This document shows, piece after piece, positions 41,950 through 50,497 of a DNA stretch of 64,000 nt. The stretch is from DASWZN01 sp036404435 (GTDB lineage Bacteria > Acidobacteriota > Terriglobia > Bryobacterales > Bryobacteraceae), in assembly GCA_036404435.1 (NCBI GenBank), contig DASWZN010000060.1:124001-188000 (forward strand), given 5' to 3'. The notes beneath the pieces are model-generated. The model saw only the letters and a program-made list of their open reading frames with translations, ran no database searches and was not told the origin of the DNA. Each line of letters starts with the position of its first letter. Within the stretch, counting starts at the first letter, position 1. A program made the position numbers and the translations under genes.

Positions 41950-42286
41950 GGACCGATTCGATTTGAAACTCCAGGATTGCGATGCGCTGCGTCAGGGCGA
42001 TGTTGGCGTCCTTGAGCGCCGAGATGATCACCGACAGCCGGAACAGCACCAGGAGGAACAGGCAGCCGACCAGGGTCAGCAGCGCCATGGGAGGCGAGTC
42101 GATGCCCAGCGCGGAGGCCAGCCAGTTCAGCAGCCAGCGGCAGCGCGCGAGCACCAGCAGCGCCAGCGCGGCCGCGAGCCAGCTCACAGAGTACTCGACC
42201 CGGGTGTGAGACCGCCGCACCGAGACCAGGACCATCAACATCAGCAGCAGGCTCAGGCCGGTCAGGAAATTCAGGAGTCCTTGCAT
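41924..42286 (-). CDS. DUF2304 small membrane protein
   Basis: 120 aa, with three hydrophobic helices (LLNFLTGLSLLLMLMVLVSV; WLAAALALLVLARC; MALLTLVGCLFLLVLFRLSV) and the central VEYSVSWLAAAL signature of DUF2304. A C-terminal coiled-coil-like helix (DANIALTQRIAILEFQIESV) follows. The family is routinely encoded beside DPM1-like GT2 enzymes, as here, and may help polyprenyl-phosphate sugar handling. It lies between REP-like hairpins and the TMTC gene. Confidence 0.85.
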   Translation of the reverse strand: MQGLLNFLTGLSLLLMLMVLVSVRRSHTRVEYSVSWLAAALALLVLARCRWLLNWLASALGIDSPPMALLTLVGCLFLLVLFRLSVIISALKDANIALTQRIAILEFQIESVHEASKTEN

Positions 42287-42309
42287 ACAGGTTCACCTAG
42301 CGAGAGTAA

Positions 42310-42347
42310 GCGGGTCCAGGGGGACCCGCGCGGACCAGGGGGTCCGC
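42310..42347. repeat. Two consecutive GC-rich hairpins (REP-like)
   Basis: GCGGGTCC-AGGG-GGACCCGC (42310-42329) and GCGGACC-AGGG-GGTCCGC (42330-42347) are two perfect stem-loops with the same AGGG loop, directly joined. They lie in the 72-base gap between the GT2 and DUF2304 genes of the minus-strand operon. Confidence 0.75.
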
Positions 42348-42358
42348 CCCACGGCCGC

Positions 42359-43099
42359 TCACTTCCGCTTCCGCTGGCGCCTCCCCTCGTATTTCAGCAC
42401 GTTGACGAACACTCCCATCAGCACATGGAAGATGTAGTAGAGCGACTTGCCCGCGGTGATAGAGCTCCGGCCCCCCAAGCGCGCGCGCATGCGGCAGGGG
42501 ATCTCGACGAACCGGAAGGCCTTGCGCTGGAGGACGACCAGGGCCTCGATTTCGGGGTACTCGAGCGGAAAGCTGGTGCTGAAGACCTGGAGCGCCGCCC
42601 GGTTCACGCCCACGAAGCCGGAGGTGGGATCGTGGACCGGCTTGCCGAGAATCGGCCGCAGCACCAGCCGGAAAAAGCGGATGCCGAGGCCCCGCAAGAA
42701 GCTGGAATGACTCACCGCGCCGTCCTCGAAGCGCGACGCGATCACCATCTGGCAGGAGCTGGTCCGCAGCGCTTCGTAGACCTTGGCAATATACGTGGGG
42801 TCGTGCTGGCCGTCGCCATCGAGGCGGATCACAAACTCGAAACCCAGCTCGAAGGCCAGCTTATAGCCCGCCTGCACCGCGCCTCCCAGACCCAGGTGGA
42901 ACGGCAGCCGCAACACCTGTGCGCCGGCCGCGCGGGCCGTGCTGGCCGTGGAATCCCTCGAACAGTCGTCCACGACCACCACCGGAACGCCCGGCGCCGC
43001 CTCGCGGATCTCCGCAACCACCCGGCCGATGGCGGCCTCTTCGTTAAAGGCGGGCACGAGGATGAGCAGGGAGTCCATACTTGGCGAGGGAAGGCTCAT
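42359..43099 (-). CDS. Family 2 glycosyltransferase (polyprenyl-phosphate sugar synthase-like)
   Basis: 246 aa from ATG 43099; ATG 43078 is an alternative. GT-A fold: LVPAFNEEAAIGRVV (about 13-27), VVVDDCSRDSTAS, GLGGAVQAGYK and the donor-binding RLDGDGQHDP (about 93-102). VHDPTSGFVGVNRAAL follows. The C-terminus has basic and amphipathic segments but no clear membrane domain. It resembles dolichyl-phosphate mannosyl/glucosyl synthases that make the lipid-linked sugar donor for TMTC-like transferases. It overlaps the upstream GT2 by ATGA. Confidence 0.9.
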   Translation of the reverse strand: MSLPSPSMDSLLILVPAFNEEAAIGRVVAEIREAAPGVPVVVVDDCSRDSTASTARAAGAQVLRLPFHLGLGGAVQAGYKLAFELGFEFVIRLDGDGQHDPTYIAKVYEALRTSSCQMVIASRFEDGAVSHSSFLRGLGIRFFRLVLRPILGKPVHDPTSGFVGVNRAALQVFSTSFPLEYPEIEALVVLQRKAFRFVEIPCRMRARLGGRSSITAGKSLYYIFHVLMGVFVNVLKYEGRRQRKRK

Positions 43100-44109
43100 A
43101 GCTCCGCCACCTCGCGCGGGCTGATGAAATACCGGGCGACGAGCTGCTCGAACTCCGGGGCGCCGATGCGCGCCAGGCGACGGATGGCCCGCCGCTGCCG
43201 CAGCAGGCGGGGTCCGTGCTTCAGCAGTACAAAATGGGCGCGGACCGCGATGTACGCCAGCTCGATCGGATTCGAGTTCTGTTTCCGGAACCGCGCCGCG
43301 CTGCCGTGGCCGGTCAGCGCCGAGACCAGGTGCCAGAAGTAGCGCGAGCTCGAAGCGGCGGGCACGCGGGCCAGCAGGCGAATGGGGAAGTTCTTGAGCA
43401 GAACGAACAGGCGATTGCGCTCCACATAGTAGGCCTTGAGCCAGGAGTCCGCGCCGGCCGTTTGCGAGTAGCGGTGCTCGACGCCGGCGTCCGGCGCGTA
43501 CAGGCAGGTCCAGCCGGCCCAGCGCCCGCGCAGTCCCAGGTCGGTGTCCTCGCAGTACAGGAAGAAATCCTCGTCGAACAGGCCGATCTGGTCGAGCATC
43601 TCGCGCCGGTAAAGCGCGGCGCAGCCGCTGGGACAGAGAACCTCTTCAAGCGTGGCGTACCGCTCGGGCGGCTGGAGGTTTCCGCGCTGCTTGCTGCTGC
43701 CATCGCTCGAGATCAGCATTCCCGCCGAATCCAATTGCGTGCCGCCCGCGAGGCGAATGGCGGAAGCGCACATGCCGGCGCCGGGGCTGGATTCCATGGC
43801 CCGGAGCAAGGCCTCCAGCCACCCGGGGTCCGGAATGGCGTCGTCATTCAAGGTGACGAAGTACGCCGATTTCGAGCGCCGGAAAGCCTGGTTGACCGCG
43901 GCTCCGAAGCCCCGGTTCCAGTCGTTCTCGATCACTGTCACGCCGTGCCAGGACTCGGCCATCTCGCGCACCAGCCCCTTCCCGCTATTGTCGATGATGA
44001 CGGCTTCAAAGTCGCGGCAGGTCTGGCGTTCCAGCGCCAGAAGGCATTCCCGGAGAACCGGGGAGGCGGTAAGGGTCGGGATGGCGATGGTGACCAGCGG
44101 GTCGGGCAA
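43096..44109 (-). CDS. Family 2 glycosyltransferase (rhamnosyltransferase-like)
   Basis: 337 aa from TTG 44109. GT-A features: TIAIPTLTASPVLRECLLAL, FEAVIIDNSGKG, NRGFGAAVNQAF and FVTLNDDAIPDPGWL (about 84-98) with the DxD-like Asp pair. GCAALYRREMLDQIGLFDED and EDTDLGLRGRWAGW follow (about 160-200). It resembles WbbL-like rhamnosyl/glycosyl transferases. First gene of the operon, with a -10 just before the start. Confidence 0.9.
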   Translation of the reverse strand: MPDPLVTIAIPTLTASPVLRECLLALERQTCRDFEAVIIDNSGKGLVREMAESWHGVTVIENDWNRGFGAAVNQAFRRSKSAYFVTLNDDAIPDPGWLEALLRAMESSPGAGMCASAIRLAGGTQLDSAGMLISSDGSSKQRGNLQPPERYATLEEVLCPSGCAALYRREMLDQIGLFDEDFFLYCEDTDLGLRGRWAGWTCLYAPDAGVEHRYSQTAGADSWLKAYYVERNRLFVLLKNFPIRLLARVPAASSSRYFWHLVSALTGHGSAARFRKQNSNPIELAYIAVRAHFVLLKHGPRLLRQRRAIRRLARIGAPEFEQLVARYFISPREVAEL

Positions 44110-44115
44110 CCCTCG

Positions 44116-44121
44116 ATTCTA
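44116..44121 (-). promoter_or_regulatory. -10 hexamer TAGAAT for the glycosylation operon
   Basis: On the minus strand TAGAAT (44121 to 44116) is 6 bases before TTG 44109. This gives a predicted leaderless TTG-started message. The bases between (CGAGGG) are purine-rich but too close to act as a Shine-Dalgarno. Confidence 0.38.
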
Positions 44122-44189
44122 CAATTTGTTGGGCAGGGTGCGGGCGGGGTTGCCGCGGCAACCTCAAGGCGTGAGCCGCGAACAGTTCT

Positions 44190-44753
44190 TTACTGGGCGT
44201 ACTGGGCGATCGGATGGCGACGTCGCCACCACTCTTTGAAGGTGCCGATGGCAACCACTGCGGCGGCTATATCGACCAACGCGCCGAGGGCGACGAAGAT
44301 CATGGCGAAGCCCGGGATGTCTGAGTCGTCGCCAAAAAGAAGACGTGCGCGGCCCACCAGGCTTAGGCCGCATAGCGCGACCAGCACCAGCGACCAGACC
44401 GGGATTCCTCGGGACTTTCTAACCATAAGCCACGCGACGCCCAGGACGGCGAGCAACGCGAAGGCGACGGTAGCCTGCGGCGTCAACTCCACGGTTTGAG
44501 TTCCCCATGCAGTCCGAGTCTGCATGGCGCTCACCGCCGCTATCGCACCGAACATCAGTTGGATTCTTATCCACGTTGCGAGAGCGGAGCAAGCCGCCGT
44601 GAACGGGTCCGGGGCGAGAGACGTGGCGCAAGTGGGACAGGCCCCTTTGTCGGTGGGAGTGACCAGCGCGTGGCACTTCGGGCATGTCTTCTGCTGCGCG
44701 CCGCCTTTCGTTTCCGATGCCGTCGTTGGGTCTCCTTCCGATCCACGATCCAT
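44190..44753 (-). CDS. Hypothetical membrane protein with N-terminal zinc ribbon
   Basis: 187 aa. It has a CxxC…CxxC zinc ribbon at the N-terminus (CPKCHALVTPTDKGACPTC, about 24-42), then four hydrophobic segments (MFGAIAAVSAM; VAFALLAVLGVAWLMV; VWSLVLVALCGLSLV; IFVALGALVDIAAAVVAI). This is a common layout of small bacterial membrane proteins of unknown role. It may be transcribed with the lipoprotein gene upstream, 14 bases away. Confidence 0.7.
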   Translation of the reverse strand: MDRGSEGDPTTASETKGGAQQKTCPKCHALVTPTDKGACPTCATSLAPDPFTAACSALATWIRIQLMFGAIAAVSAMQTRTAWGTQTVELTPQATVAFALLAVLGVAWLMVRKSRGIPVWSLVLVALCGLSLVGRARLLFGDDSDIPGFAMIFVALGALVDIAAAVVAIGTFKEWWRRRHPIAQYAQ

Positions 44754-44767
44754 CTTGAATTGGCCGT

Positions 44768-45271
44768 CTATTGTTGCAGCGGGACGAACCTGACCTCGCG
44801 CGCGCCTTCGATGCGTGCCCTGTCTTCTTCCCAGGCAATGACAAGCTTCGGCGGAGAAACGGCCTGAGAGACAAACACGTCCGGCGTCGGAACCATGGAG
44901 AATCCAACCTGGCTAGTCGCATCCGCAGAAACCGCCCCGGACATTGTGAACTTGAGTGCGAAGGTGGAGAGCGCCTCGCCCTTGTCTTTCGCTGGGTTGA
45001 TCGTAAGAGCCACAAGGCCCTTCGGCCCCAGATCCTTGAAGGCTGTTAGCGGCGATTTCGCCGAGGTGAGAAATACGCTTCCCGGTGGACGCAGGGCCTC
45101 TATTTTCTGCAGAAGTGCCTTTGGCACGTGGATCGTCACCGGATCGGGTGCTCGGCTGCACCCCGCAGCCATGCCAACTACGGCGCTCAGAACGGCCGAC
45201 ACGCACAAGCCAACGTGCCCCCTGACGGTCGCGGCTCGGATTCGGCTTCTGTCTTCGGCAACTATTGCCAC
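44768..45271 (-). CDS. Putative lipoprotein
   Basis: 167 aa. A hydrophobic stretch ending VVGMAAGCS provides a plausible lipobox with Cys38; the real start may be an internal codon nearer to this, since the first 20 residues are polar. The mature part is a small beta-rich domain with no known motif (IHVPKALLQKIEALRPPGS; VAPLQQ-like end). Probably co-transcribed with the zinc-ribbon membrane protein. Confidence 0.6.
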   Translation of the reverse strand: MAIVAEDRSRIRAATVRGHVGLCVSAVLSAVVGMAAGCSRAPDPVTIHVPKALLQKIEALRPPGSVFLTSAKSPLTAFKDLGPKGLVALTINPAKDKGEALSTFALKFTMSGAVSADATSQVGFSMVPTPDVFVSQAVSPPKLVIAWEEDRARIEGAREVRFVPLQQ

Positions 45272-45341
45272 GGCATCACCATCTTCGTCGTTCAGACCCC
45301 GACAAGAGGAGTAGTATAGCCCAAAGTCGGATTGGGCTGGG

Positions 45342-46520
45342 TCAGCCCAGCGCCTGTTCGAGGTCGGCGAGAATGTCCTCGGCGGCCTCGATGCCTACCG
45401 AGAGGCGCACCAGGTTGTCGCGGATTCCCATGCGGCGGCGCTCGGCGGGCGACACCTCGCGATGGGAGCTCATGGCGGGATAGAGCATGATGCTGTGCAC
45501 GTCGCCGAGCGAGGTGCCGCGGACGATCAGCTTCAGCCGGTCCATGAAGCGGAAGATTTCCGCGCGCCCGGCGCCCTGGATCTCGAAGCTGACCATGGCG
45601 CCGCCGAGACCGGGCGGGAAGAGGCGCGCGATGGTGGCGGCGTCGGGGTGGGCCGGGTCTCCGGGGAAGTGGACCCGCTCGATTTGCGGATGCCCGGCCA
45701 GCCAGGCCGCGATCCGGCAGGCGTTGGCGCATTGCCGCTCCATGCGCAGCGGGAAAGTCTTGATGCCGCGCATGGCGAGGTAGCTCTCGAAGGGGCCGAG
45801 CACGGGGCCGTAGGCGCGGGAGAGGGTGCGCAGGTTGTCGTAGTGCTCCCGGTCCGACGTGACCGTGCCGCCCAGGACGTCGCCGTGGCCGGCCAGGAAC
45901 TTGGTGAGGCTGTGTACCACCAGGTTGGCGCCCAGCTCGAGCGGCCGCACCAGCAGGGGCGTGGCGAAGGTGTTGTCCACCACGAAGGCGGCGCCGGCCG
46001 CGCGGGCGATCCGGGCCAGGCGGTCGATGGCGCCCACCCGCAGCAGCGGGTTCGACATGGTCTCCATCAGCAGGCAGCCCGGCTTGCGTTCTTGGACCGC
46101 CTTCTCGACCGCCCGTTCGTCGCAGATATCGACGTAGACCACTTCCACGCTCAGCGGCTCGAACACCTTCCCGAGCACGCTGATGGTGGCGCCGTACAGG
46201 GCGTTTGCCGCGACGATCGACTTCGGCCGGTCCACGAGCGCGGTGAGCAGCGCGATCTGGACCGCGGCCATTCCGGAGGCGCAGGCCAGCGACCCGTGGC
46301 CGTTTTCGAGCGCGGTGACCAGCTCTTCGAGCGCGGCGTTGGTGGGGTTGTCGTAGCGCGAATAAGAGTAACCGGGCGCCTCGCGGCCGAAGACGCGGTC
46401 GAGCTGCTCCATCTCATCGTAGAGATAGGTGGAGGCGGTGTAGATCGGCGTGGTCACCGGCACGGCCGGGCCGGGCTTCTTGCGGTCGCCGGCGTGGACG
46501 GCCTTGGTGTGAAGGTTCAT
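45342..46520 (-). CDS. Transsulfuration PLP enzyme (cystathionine gamma-synthase/lyase family)
   Basis: 392 aa. Fold type I PLP enzyme: YSRYDNPTNAALEE (about 53-66), CASGMAAVQIAL, YGATISVLGKVF, METMSNPLLRV, VDNTFATPLLVRPLELGA and the PLP-lysine motif HSLTKFLAGHGDVLGG (about 205). C-terminal SLGDVHSIMLYPAMSSHR and VRLSVGIEAAEDI are complete. It is shorter and more canonical than the 429-aa homologue at 18238-19527. Exact activity (synthase, beta- or gamma-lyase) cannot be fixed from the sequence. Confidence 0.9.
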   Translation of the reverse strand: MNLHTKAVHAGDRKKPGPAVPVTTPIYTASTYLYDEMEQLDRVFGREAPGYSYSRYDNPTNAALEELVTALENGHGSLACASGMAAVQIALLTALVDRPKSIVAANALYGATISVLGKVFEPLSVEVVYVDICDERAVEKAVQERKPGCLLMETMSNPLLRVGAIDRLARIARAAGAAFVVDNTFATPLLVRPLELGANLVVHSLTKFLAGHGDVLGGTVTSDREHYDNLRTLSRAYGPVLGPFESYLAMRGIKTFPLRMERQCANACRIAAWLAGHPQIERVHFPGDPAHPDAATIARLFPPGLGGAMVSFEIQGAGRAEIFRFMDRLKLIVRGTSLGDVHSIMLYPAMSSHREVSPAERRRMGIRDNLVRLSVGIEAAEDILADLEQALG

Positions 46521-46579
46521 CGGTCTTCCAGACTACTTCACTCTACCGCCCTTGGCATCGCATTTCGAAAAGAGAGAGA

Positions 46580-46942
46580 ATGCTCTTGATGGAAAGGGTG
46601 GGCGGGCAGCCAACGTCAAAGCGAGAATTCGTCGTCTTGCTGGTCGCCATCGCGGTTGGCATCACACTCCTTCCAAGTCCATTGACGGATATCCCCTACG
46701 GCATCCTGGCTGTCTCAATCTTGATAGGAGGGGTGGTGCAGGATAGCCTAAAGGGGAACTGGACGGCGTTTTGGGCCACCTCCTCTGTCCTTGTTACAGT
46801 TGTCCTCTGGGGCGTCGCAGCCGAGATCGCTGCCAGGCGTTGGCTTATGGCGCTTCTCTTCCTTGGCATTGGGACCTTGCTTTGCCTGGCGTGGCGCAGA
46901 GAATACCTGCGCCGGCGGAACGCGCCTCAGGTGGCCCCCTAG
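46580..46942 (+). CDS. Hypothetical small membrane protein
   Basis: 120 aa from ATG 46580, preceded by a purine-rich AAAGAGAGAG. Four hydrophobic segments (FVVLLVAIAVGITLL; YGILAVSILIGGVV; FWATSSVLVTVVLWGVA; LMALLFLGIGTLLCLA) and a basic C-terminal RREYLRRRN. No known family. Its last four bases overlap the convergent cysS end. Confidence 0.6.
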   Translation: MLLMERVGGQPTSKREFVVLLVAIAVGITLLPSPLTDIPYGILAVSILIGGVVQDSLKGNWTAFWATSSVLVTVVLWGVAAEIAARRWLMALLFLGIGTLLCLAWRREYLRRRNAPQVAP

Positions 46943-48339
46943 CCCCGCTTCCAGCGCACGCCTTCCTTGGTGTCCTCGAGGATGACGCCTTGGGCGGCCA
47001 AGTCCTTGCGGATCTGGTCGGCGCGGGCGAAATCGCGCGCCTTGCGCGCCTGGTTTCTCTCGGCGATGGCGGCCTCGATCTCGGCGTCGGAGATCCCGGC
47101 CTGCTGCTCGGAAGGCCGGATCACGTCGAACACGGCGTCGAAATGGGCCAGGAAATCGAGCGCGGGTGCGGCATTGCCGGCTCCGAACTCGCCCGCATCC
47201 ATGGCGCTGTTCGTTTCGCGCACGAACTCGAAGGCTGCGGCCAGGGCCTCGGCCGTGTTCAGGTCGTCGTCCATGGCCGCGTCGAATCGCTCTTGAGCCG
47301 CGCGAGTGCGCTCGATCAGAGCCTCGCTCGCGCCTTCCGGGAACTTCTCCTTCTCCAGCCGCCACTTGTAATTCCGCAGCCGTTCGAGCGAGGCCGCGGC
47401 CGAACGCAGGCTGTCGAAAGTGAAATTCAGCTTCTTGCGATAGGGCACCGAGGCCAGCAGGTAGCGCACCGCTTCCGGCGGGTAGCCTTGGGCCAGCACG
47501 TCGCGCAGCGTGAAGAAGTTGCCGAGCGACTTCGACATCGTCTGCTCGTCGATCAGCAGGTGCTCGGAATGCAGCCAGAAGCGCGCGAAGGGCTTGCCGG
47601 TGAGCGCCTCCGATTGGGCGATCTCGTTTTCGTGGTGCGGAAAGGTGAGGTCGATGCCGCCCGCGTGGATGTCGAGCGTCGGGCCCAGATACTTCATCGC
47701 CATCACGGAGCACTCGATGTGCCAGCCGGGGCGGCCCGGACCGATCGCGGTCTCCCAGAACGGCTCGCCTTCCTTGGGCGCCTTCCAGAGCGCGAAGTCG
47801 CGCGCGTCGGCTTTGTCGTAGCGGTCGGTGTCCACGCGCGCGCCGGCCCGTATGCCGCTGAAGTCGGCGTGCGAAAGCTTGCCGTATGCGGGGAATCGGG
47901 CGATGCGGAAATAGATGGAGCCGTCGCTCTGGTAGGTGTAGCCTTTCTCGCTGAGCTGGCGGATCGCTTCGGCCATGTCCTGAATATGCTCGGTGGCGCG
48001 GACCAGGTGCTCGGGGCGCTCGAGGCGGAGCGTGGCGCAGTCGTCGAGAAACGCCTTCTCGTAAACCGCGGTGTACTCCTGGAGGGACTGGTGGGCGGCC
48101 AGGGCTTGCTGGATGATGCGGTCGTCCACGTCGGTGATGTTCATGACGTGGTCCAGGCGGTAGCCGCGCGCGCGCAGCCAGCGGCGCAGGAGGTCGACGA
48201 AGGTGAAGGTCCGCAGGTTGCCGATGTGGGCGAAGTTCCAGACGGTGGGGCCGCAGGAGTACATGCGGACCAGGTTGTCGTCGAGGGGGGCGAAATCCTC
48301 CACCCGTTGCGTGAGCGTGTTGTAGAAGCGCAGGGACAT
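46939..48339 (-). CDS. cysS: Cysteinyl-tRNA synthetase
   Basis: 466 aa from ATG 48339 (MSLRFYNTLT). Class I synthetase that charges tRNA-Cys. The first signature reads YSCGPTVWNFAHIGNLRTF, so the HIGH tetrad is HIGN here; Cys and His zinc ligands appear in GWHIECSVM and HHENEIAQSE. The KMSKS loop is TMSKSLGNFFTLRD. A DALR domain and a C-terminal helical domain complete a normal-length protein. An ATG at 48357 gives a six-residue longer start; neither has a Shine-Dalgarno. Confidence 0.95.
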   Translation of the reverse strand: MSLRFYNTLTQRVEDFAPLDDNLVRMYSCGPTVWNFAHIGNLRTFTFVDLLRRWLRARGYRLDHVMNITDVDDRIIQQALAAHQSLQEYTAVYEKAFLDDCATLRLERPEHLVRATEHIQDMAEAIRQLSEKGYTYQSDGSIYFRIARFPAYGKLSHADFSGIRAGARVDTDRYDKADARDFALWKAPKEGEPFWETAIGPGRPGWHIECSVMAMKYLGPTLDIHAGGIDLTFPHHENEIAQSEALTGKPFARFWLHSEHLLIDEQTMSKSLGNFFTLRDVLAQGYPPEAVRYLLASVPYRKKLNFTFDSLRSAAASLERLRNYKWRLEKEKFPEGASEALIERTRAAQERFDAAMDDDLNTAEALAAAFEFVRETNSAMDAGEFGAGNAAPALDFLAHFDAVFDVIRPSEQQAGISDAEIEAAIAERNQARKARDFARADQIRKDLAAQGVILEDTKEGVRWKRG

Positions 48340-48507
48340 AGGGAGAGAAGTTACCATCGTAGCAGGGCGTCGCCCGTGGAAAGCGCTCGTCGCTCGTGGC
48401 TCGTTGCCTGTCGATCCCTTGCGGGCTTTGTGCCGCTTCGCCGTTGGGATGCATCATGGGGCGCCGGCCCCTAATCGCCCGCGCCTCCTCCGCCGATCCA
48501 CAGGAGC

Positions 48508-50040
48508 GTGAGCTTCCGGCGGCTGCTCGTGCCTTCGCACTCGGACTGGCTGTTCGCGGCGCTGATGGTGTGGCTGTTCGTGGCCGGGAGCGGCTGGCAG
48601 GTGCTGTTGGCCGATGGCGATACGGGCTGGCACATTCGCGCCGGCGAATACATTCTGACGCATCGCCAGGTGCCGCACAGCGACCTGTTCTCGTTCTCCC
48701 GGCCCGGCGCGCCGTGGTGCGCCTGGGAGTGGCTCTCCGACGTCCTGTTCGCGCTGGCGAACCGCGCGGCGGGGCTCAAGGGCGTGGTGCTCCTGGCGGG
48801 CACGGCCATCGCCGCCTCGCTCACCCTGCTGTTCCGGCACATGCTGGCGCGCGGGAGCGGCTTTTTCGTGGCGCTCGCCACCTGCCTCGTGGCGGCGGGA
48901 GCCTCGGGTATTCACTTCCTGGCACGGCCGCATGTCTTCACGCTGCTCCTGCTGGCGGCGTCGCTGTGGGTGCTGGGCCGCGACCGGCGGGGGCCTGGCC
49001 GCGCGGTATGGTGGCTGATTCCATTGACGGCGCTGTGGGCCAACCTGCACGCCGGCTTTGTGGCGCTGCCGCTCTCGATTGCGGTGCTGGTGGCGGCGGC
49101 GGCGATCGAGCGGCGCTGGGACCTGGCGCGCCGTTATGCGGCGCTGGCCGCGGCCTGCTCGGCCGCCTCGCTCGCTAACCCTTACGGCATCGGGTTACAC
49201 CGTCACATCGTCGAGTACCTGCGATCGGACTGGATACGGCAGGCGGTGGACGAGTTCCAGTCGCCGCGATTCCGGTCGGAAAGCTCGGCGCACTTCGAGA
49301 TTCTGCTGTTTGGCGGGTTGCTGGCGGCAGCAGCGCTTCTGCGGCGGGCCCGTATGGGCGAGGCCCTGCTGGTGGTGGCGTGGGCGCACGCGGCGCTGGT
49401 TTCGGTGCGCAATGTGCCGGTATTCGCGGTGGTGGCGTCGCCGATCCTGGCGGCGGAAGCAAGCCGCTGTTGGAGTGGCTGGGCCGCCGGCAGGCCAGCG
49501 CGGTCGGTGGTGGCCATCCTGGACCGCGTCGGCGCCGGATTCGCCGCGAGCGCCCGGCATACGAGCGTGTGGCCCGCGGTGTTCCTCTTAGTACTGGCGA
49601 TGGTCCCGGGGCACTGGCCCCGGGATTTTCCCGAGAACAAGTTCCCGGTGGGGCTGATCGGACGGCACGCGCGCGAGATTGCGGGTGCGCGGGTGTTCAC
49701 TTCGGACCAGTGGGGGGACTACCTGCTCTACCGGTTCGGGCCGCCTCAGGCGGTTTTCATCGACGGGCGCAGCGATTTCTACGGGCCGCAAATCGGGGAT
49801 TTGTACCTGCGGACGGTCTACGGCCGCGGCGACTGGCGGGCGATGTTGGGGCGGGACAGGATGGTGCTGGTGCTGGCGCCGAAGGAGTGGCCGCTGGCCG
49901 ACCTGCTGGGATCGAGCGGCGGCTGGCGCCTGGTGGACCAGGACGGGCAGGCGGCACTGTTCGAGAGCCCCGCGCCGTTCGAACCTAAAGAAAACACCTC
50001 AGCTTGCCGAAATAGTCTTCAGGGAGCGGGCGAGAAATGA
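48508..50040 (+). CDS. Multi-spanning membrane protein, GT-C-like
   Basis: 510 aa from GTG 48508. About ten hydrophobic helices. The first outside loop has DGDTGWHIRAGEYIL, HSDLFSFSRPG and WEWLSDVLFALA, a signature of a family of bacterial membrane proteins related to polyprenyl-sugar transferases. The C-terminal soluble part (about 400-500) has DQWGDYLLYRFGP and VFIDGRSDFYG. No enzymatic proof is available. It overlaps the next small ORF by ATGA and lies just upstream of the Tad genes, so it may be linked to pilus glycosylation (inference). Confidence 0.8.
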   Translation: MSFRRLLVPSHSDWLFAALMVWLFVAGSGWQVLLADGDTGWHIRAGEYILTHRQVPHSDLFSFSRPGAPWCAWEWLSDVLFALANRAAGLKGVVLLAGTAIAASLTLLFRHMLARGSGFFVALATCLVAAGASGIHFLARPHVFTLLLLAASLWVLGRDRRGPGRAVWWLIPLTALWANLHAGFVALPLSIAVLVAAAAIERRWDLARRYAALAAACSAASLANPYGIGLHRHIVEYLRSDWIRQAVDEFQSPRFRSESSAHFEILLFGGLLAAAALLRRARMGEALLVVAWAHAALVSVRNVPVFAVVASPILAAEASRCWSGWAAGRPARSVVAILDRVGAGFAASARHTSVWPAVFLLVLAMVPGHWPRDFPENKFPVGLIGRHAREIAGARVFTSDQWGDYLLYRFGPPQAVFIDGRSDFYGPQIGDLYLRTVYGRGDWRAMLGRDRMVLVLAPKEWPLADLLGSSGGWRLVDQDGQAALFESPAPFEPKENTSACRNSLQGAGEK

Positions 50041-50273
50041 GAACCGCGAGAAAGAAGTCCGCCCGGGCGGCGAAGCGGGTCGCCCCAGCGGACCCCGGGC
50101 CGCAGCCTCCGGCGCGGTGGCGCCTGCCGTCCGGGCAGCCGCTGGCCGAGTTCGCTCTGCGATCGGGCCTGCTGGCGCGGCGTCTCATGGCGCCCGTGCC
50201 GAAGAGCGCGGCCCGCCGCGACCGCGCTGGCGCGAGGGCAAAAGAATGGACCGCAGATTCGTCGCCGTACTAG
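50037..50273 (+). CDS. Small Arg/Ala/Pro-rich hypothetical protein
   Basis: 78 aa, starting in an ATGA overlap with the membrane protein and ending inside the cpaB start region. It is rich in Arg, Ala and Pro (RKKSARAAKRVAPADPG) with one LAEFALRSGLLARRLM helix. It could be a real coupled gene or chance open frame in GC-rich DNA; no homologue is recognised. Confidence 0.35.
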   Translation: MRTARKKSARAAKRVAPADPGPQPPARWRLPSGQPLAEFALRSGLLARRLMAPVPKSAARRDRAGARAKEWTADSSPY

Positions 50274-50497
50274 CCGTCAGCCTGCTGTTTGCGCTGGTGA
50301 TTTCGGGGGTGTTCTACCAGGTGGTAGCGGGATCGAACCGCGGCCCGGGGCGCCCGCACAAAATCGAGAGGCGCGACCTGGTGGTGGCTGCTCACGTCCT
50401 CTCGGTGGGCGGAGTCTTGAAGGCCGAGGACCTGAAACTGACCCAGGCGCCAGTGGACGACTTCCCGGCCGGCTGCTTCTCGCGGTTCGAAGAGTGA
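50246..50497 (+). CDS. cpaB: CpaB/RcpC Tad pilus protein, N-terminal fragment (frameshifted)
   Basis: 83 aa. Membrane anchor FVAVLAVSLLFALVISGVFY, then the start of the SAF domain (VVAAHVLSVGGVLKAEDLKL and PVDDFPAGCFSRFEE). The frame stops at 50495, exactly where normal CpaB continues with a VIGRPV segment. That segment is present in the +1 frame of the next ORF (GTG 50494). One missing base at about 50493 explains the break. CpaB is thought to help secretin assembly in the periplasm. Confidence 0.8.
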   Translation: MDRRFVAVLAVSLLFALVISGVFYQVVAGSNRGPGRPHKIERRDLVVAAHVLSVGGVLKAEDLKLTQAPVDDFPAGCFSRFEE

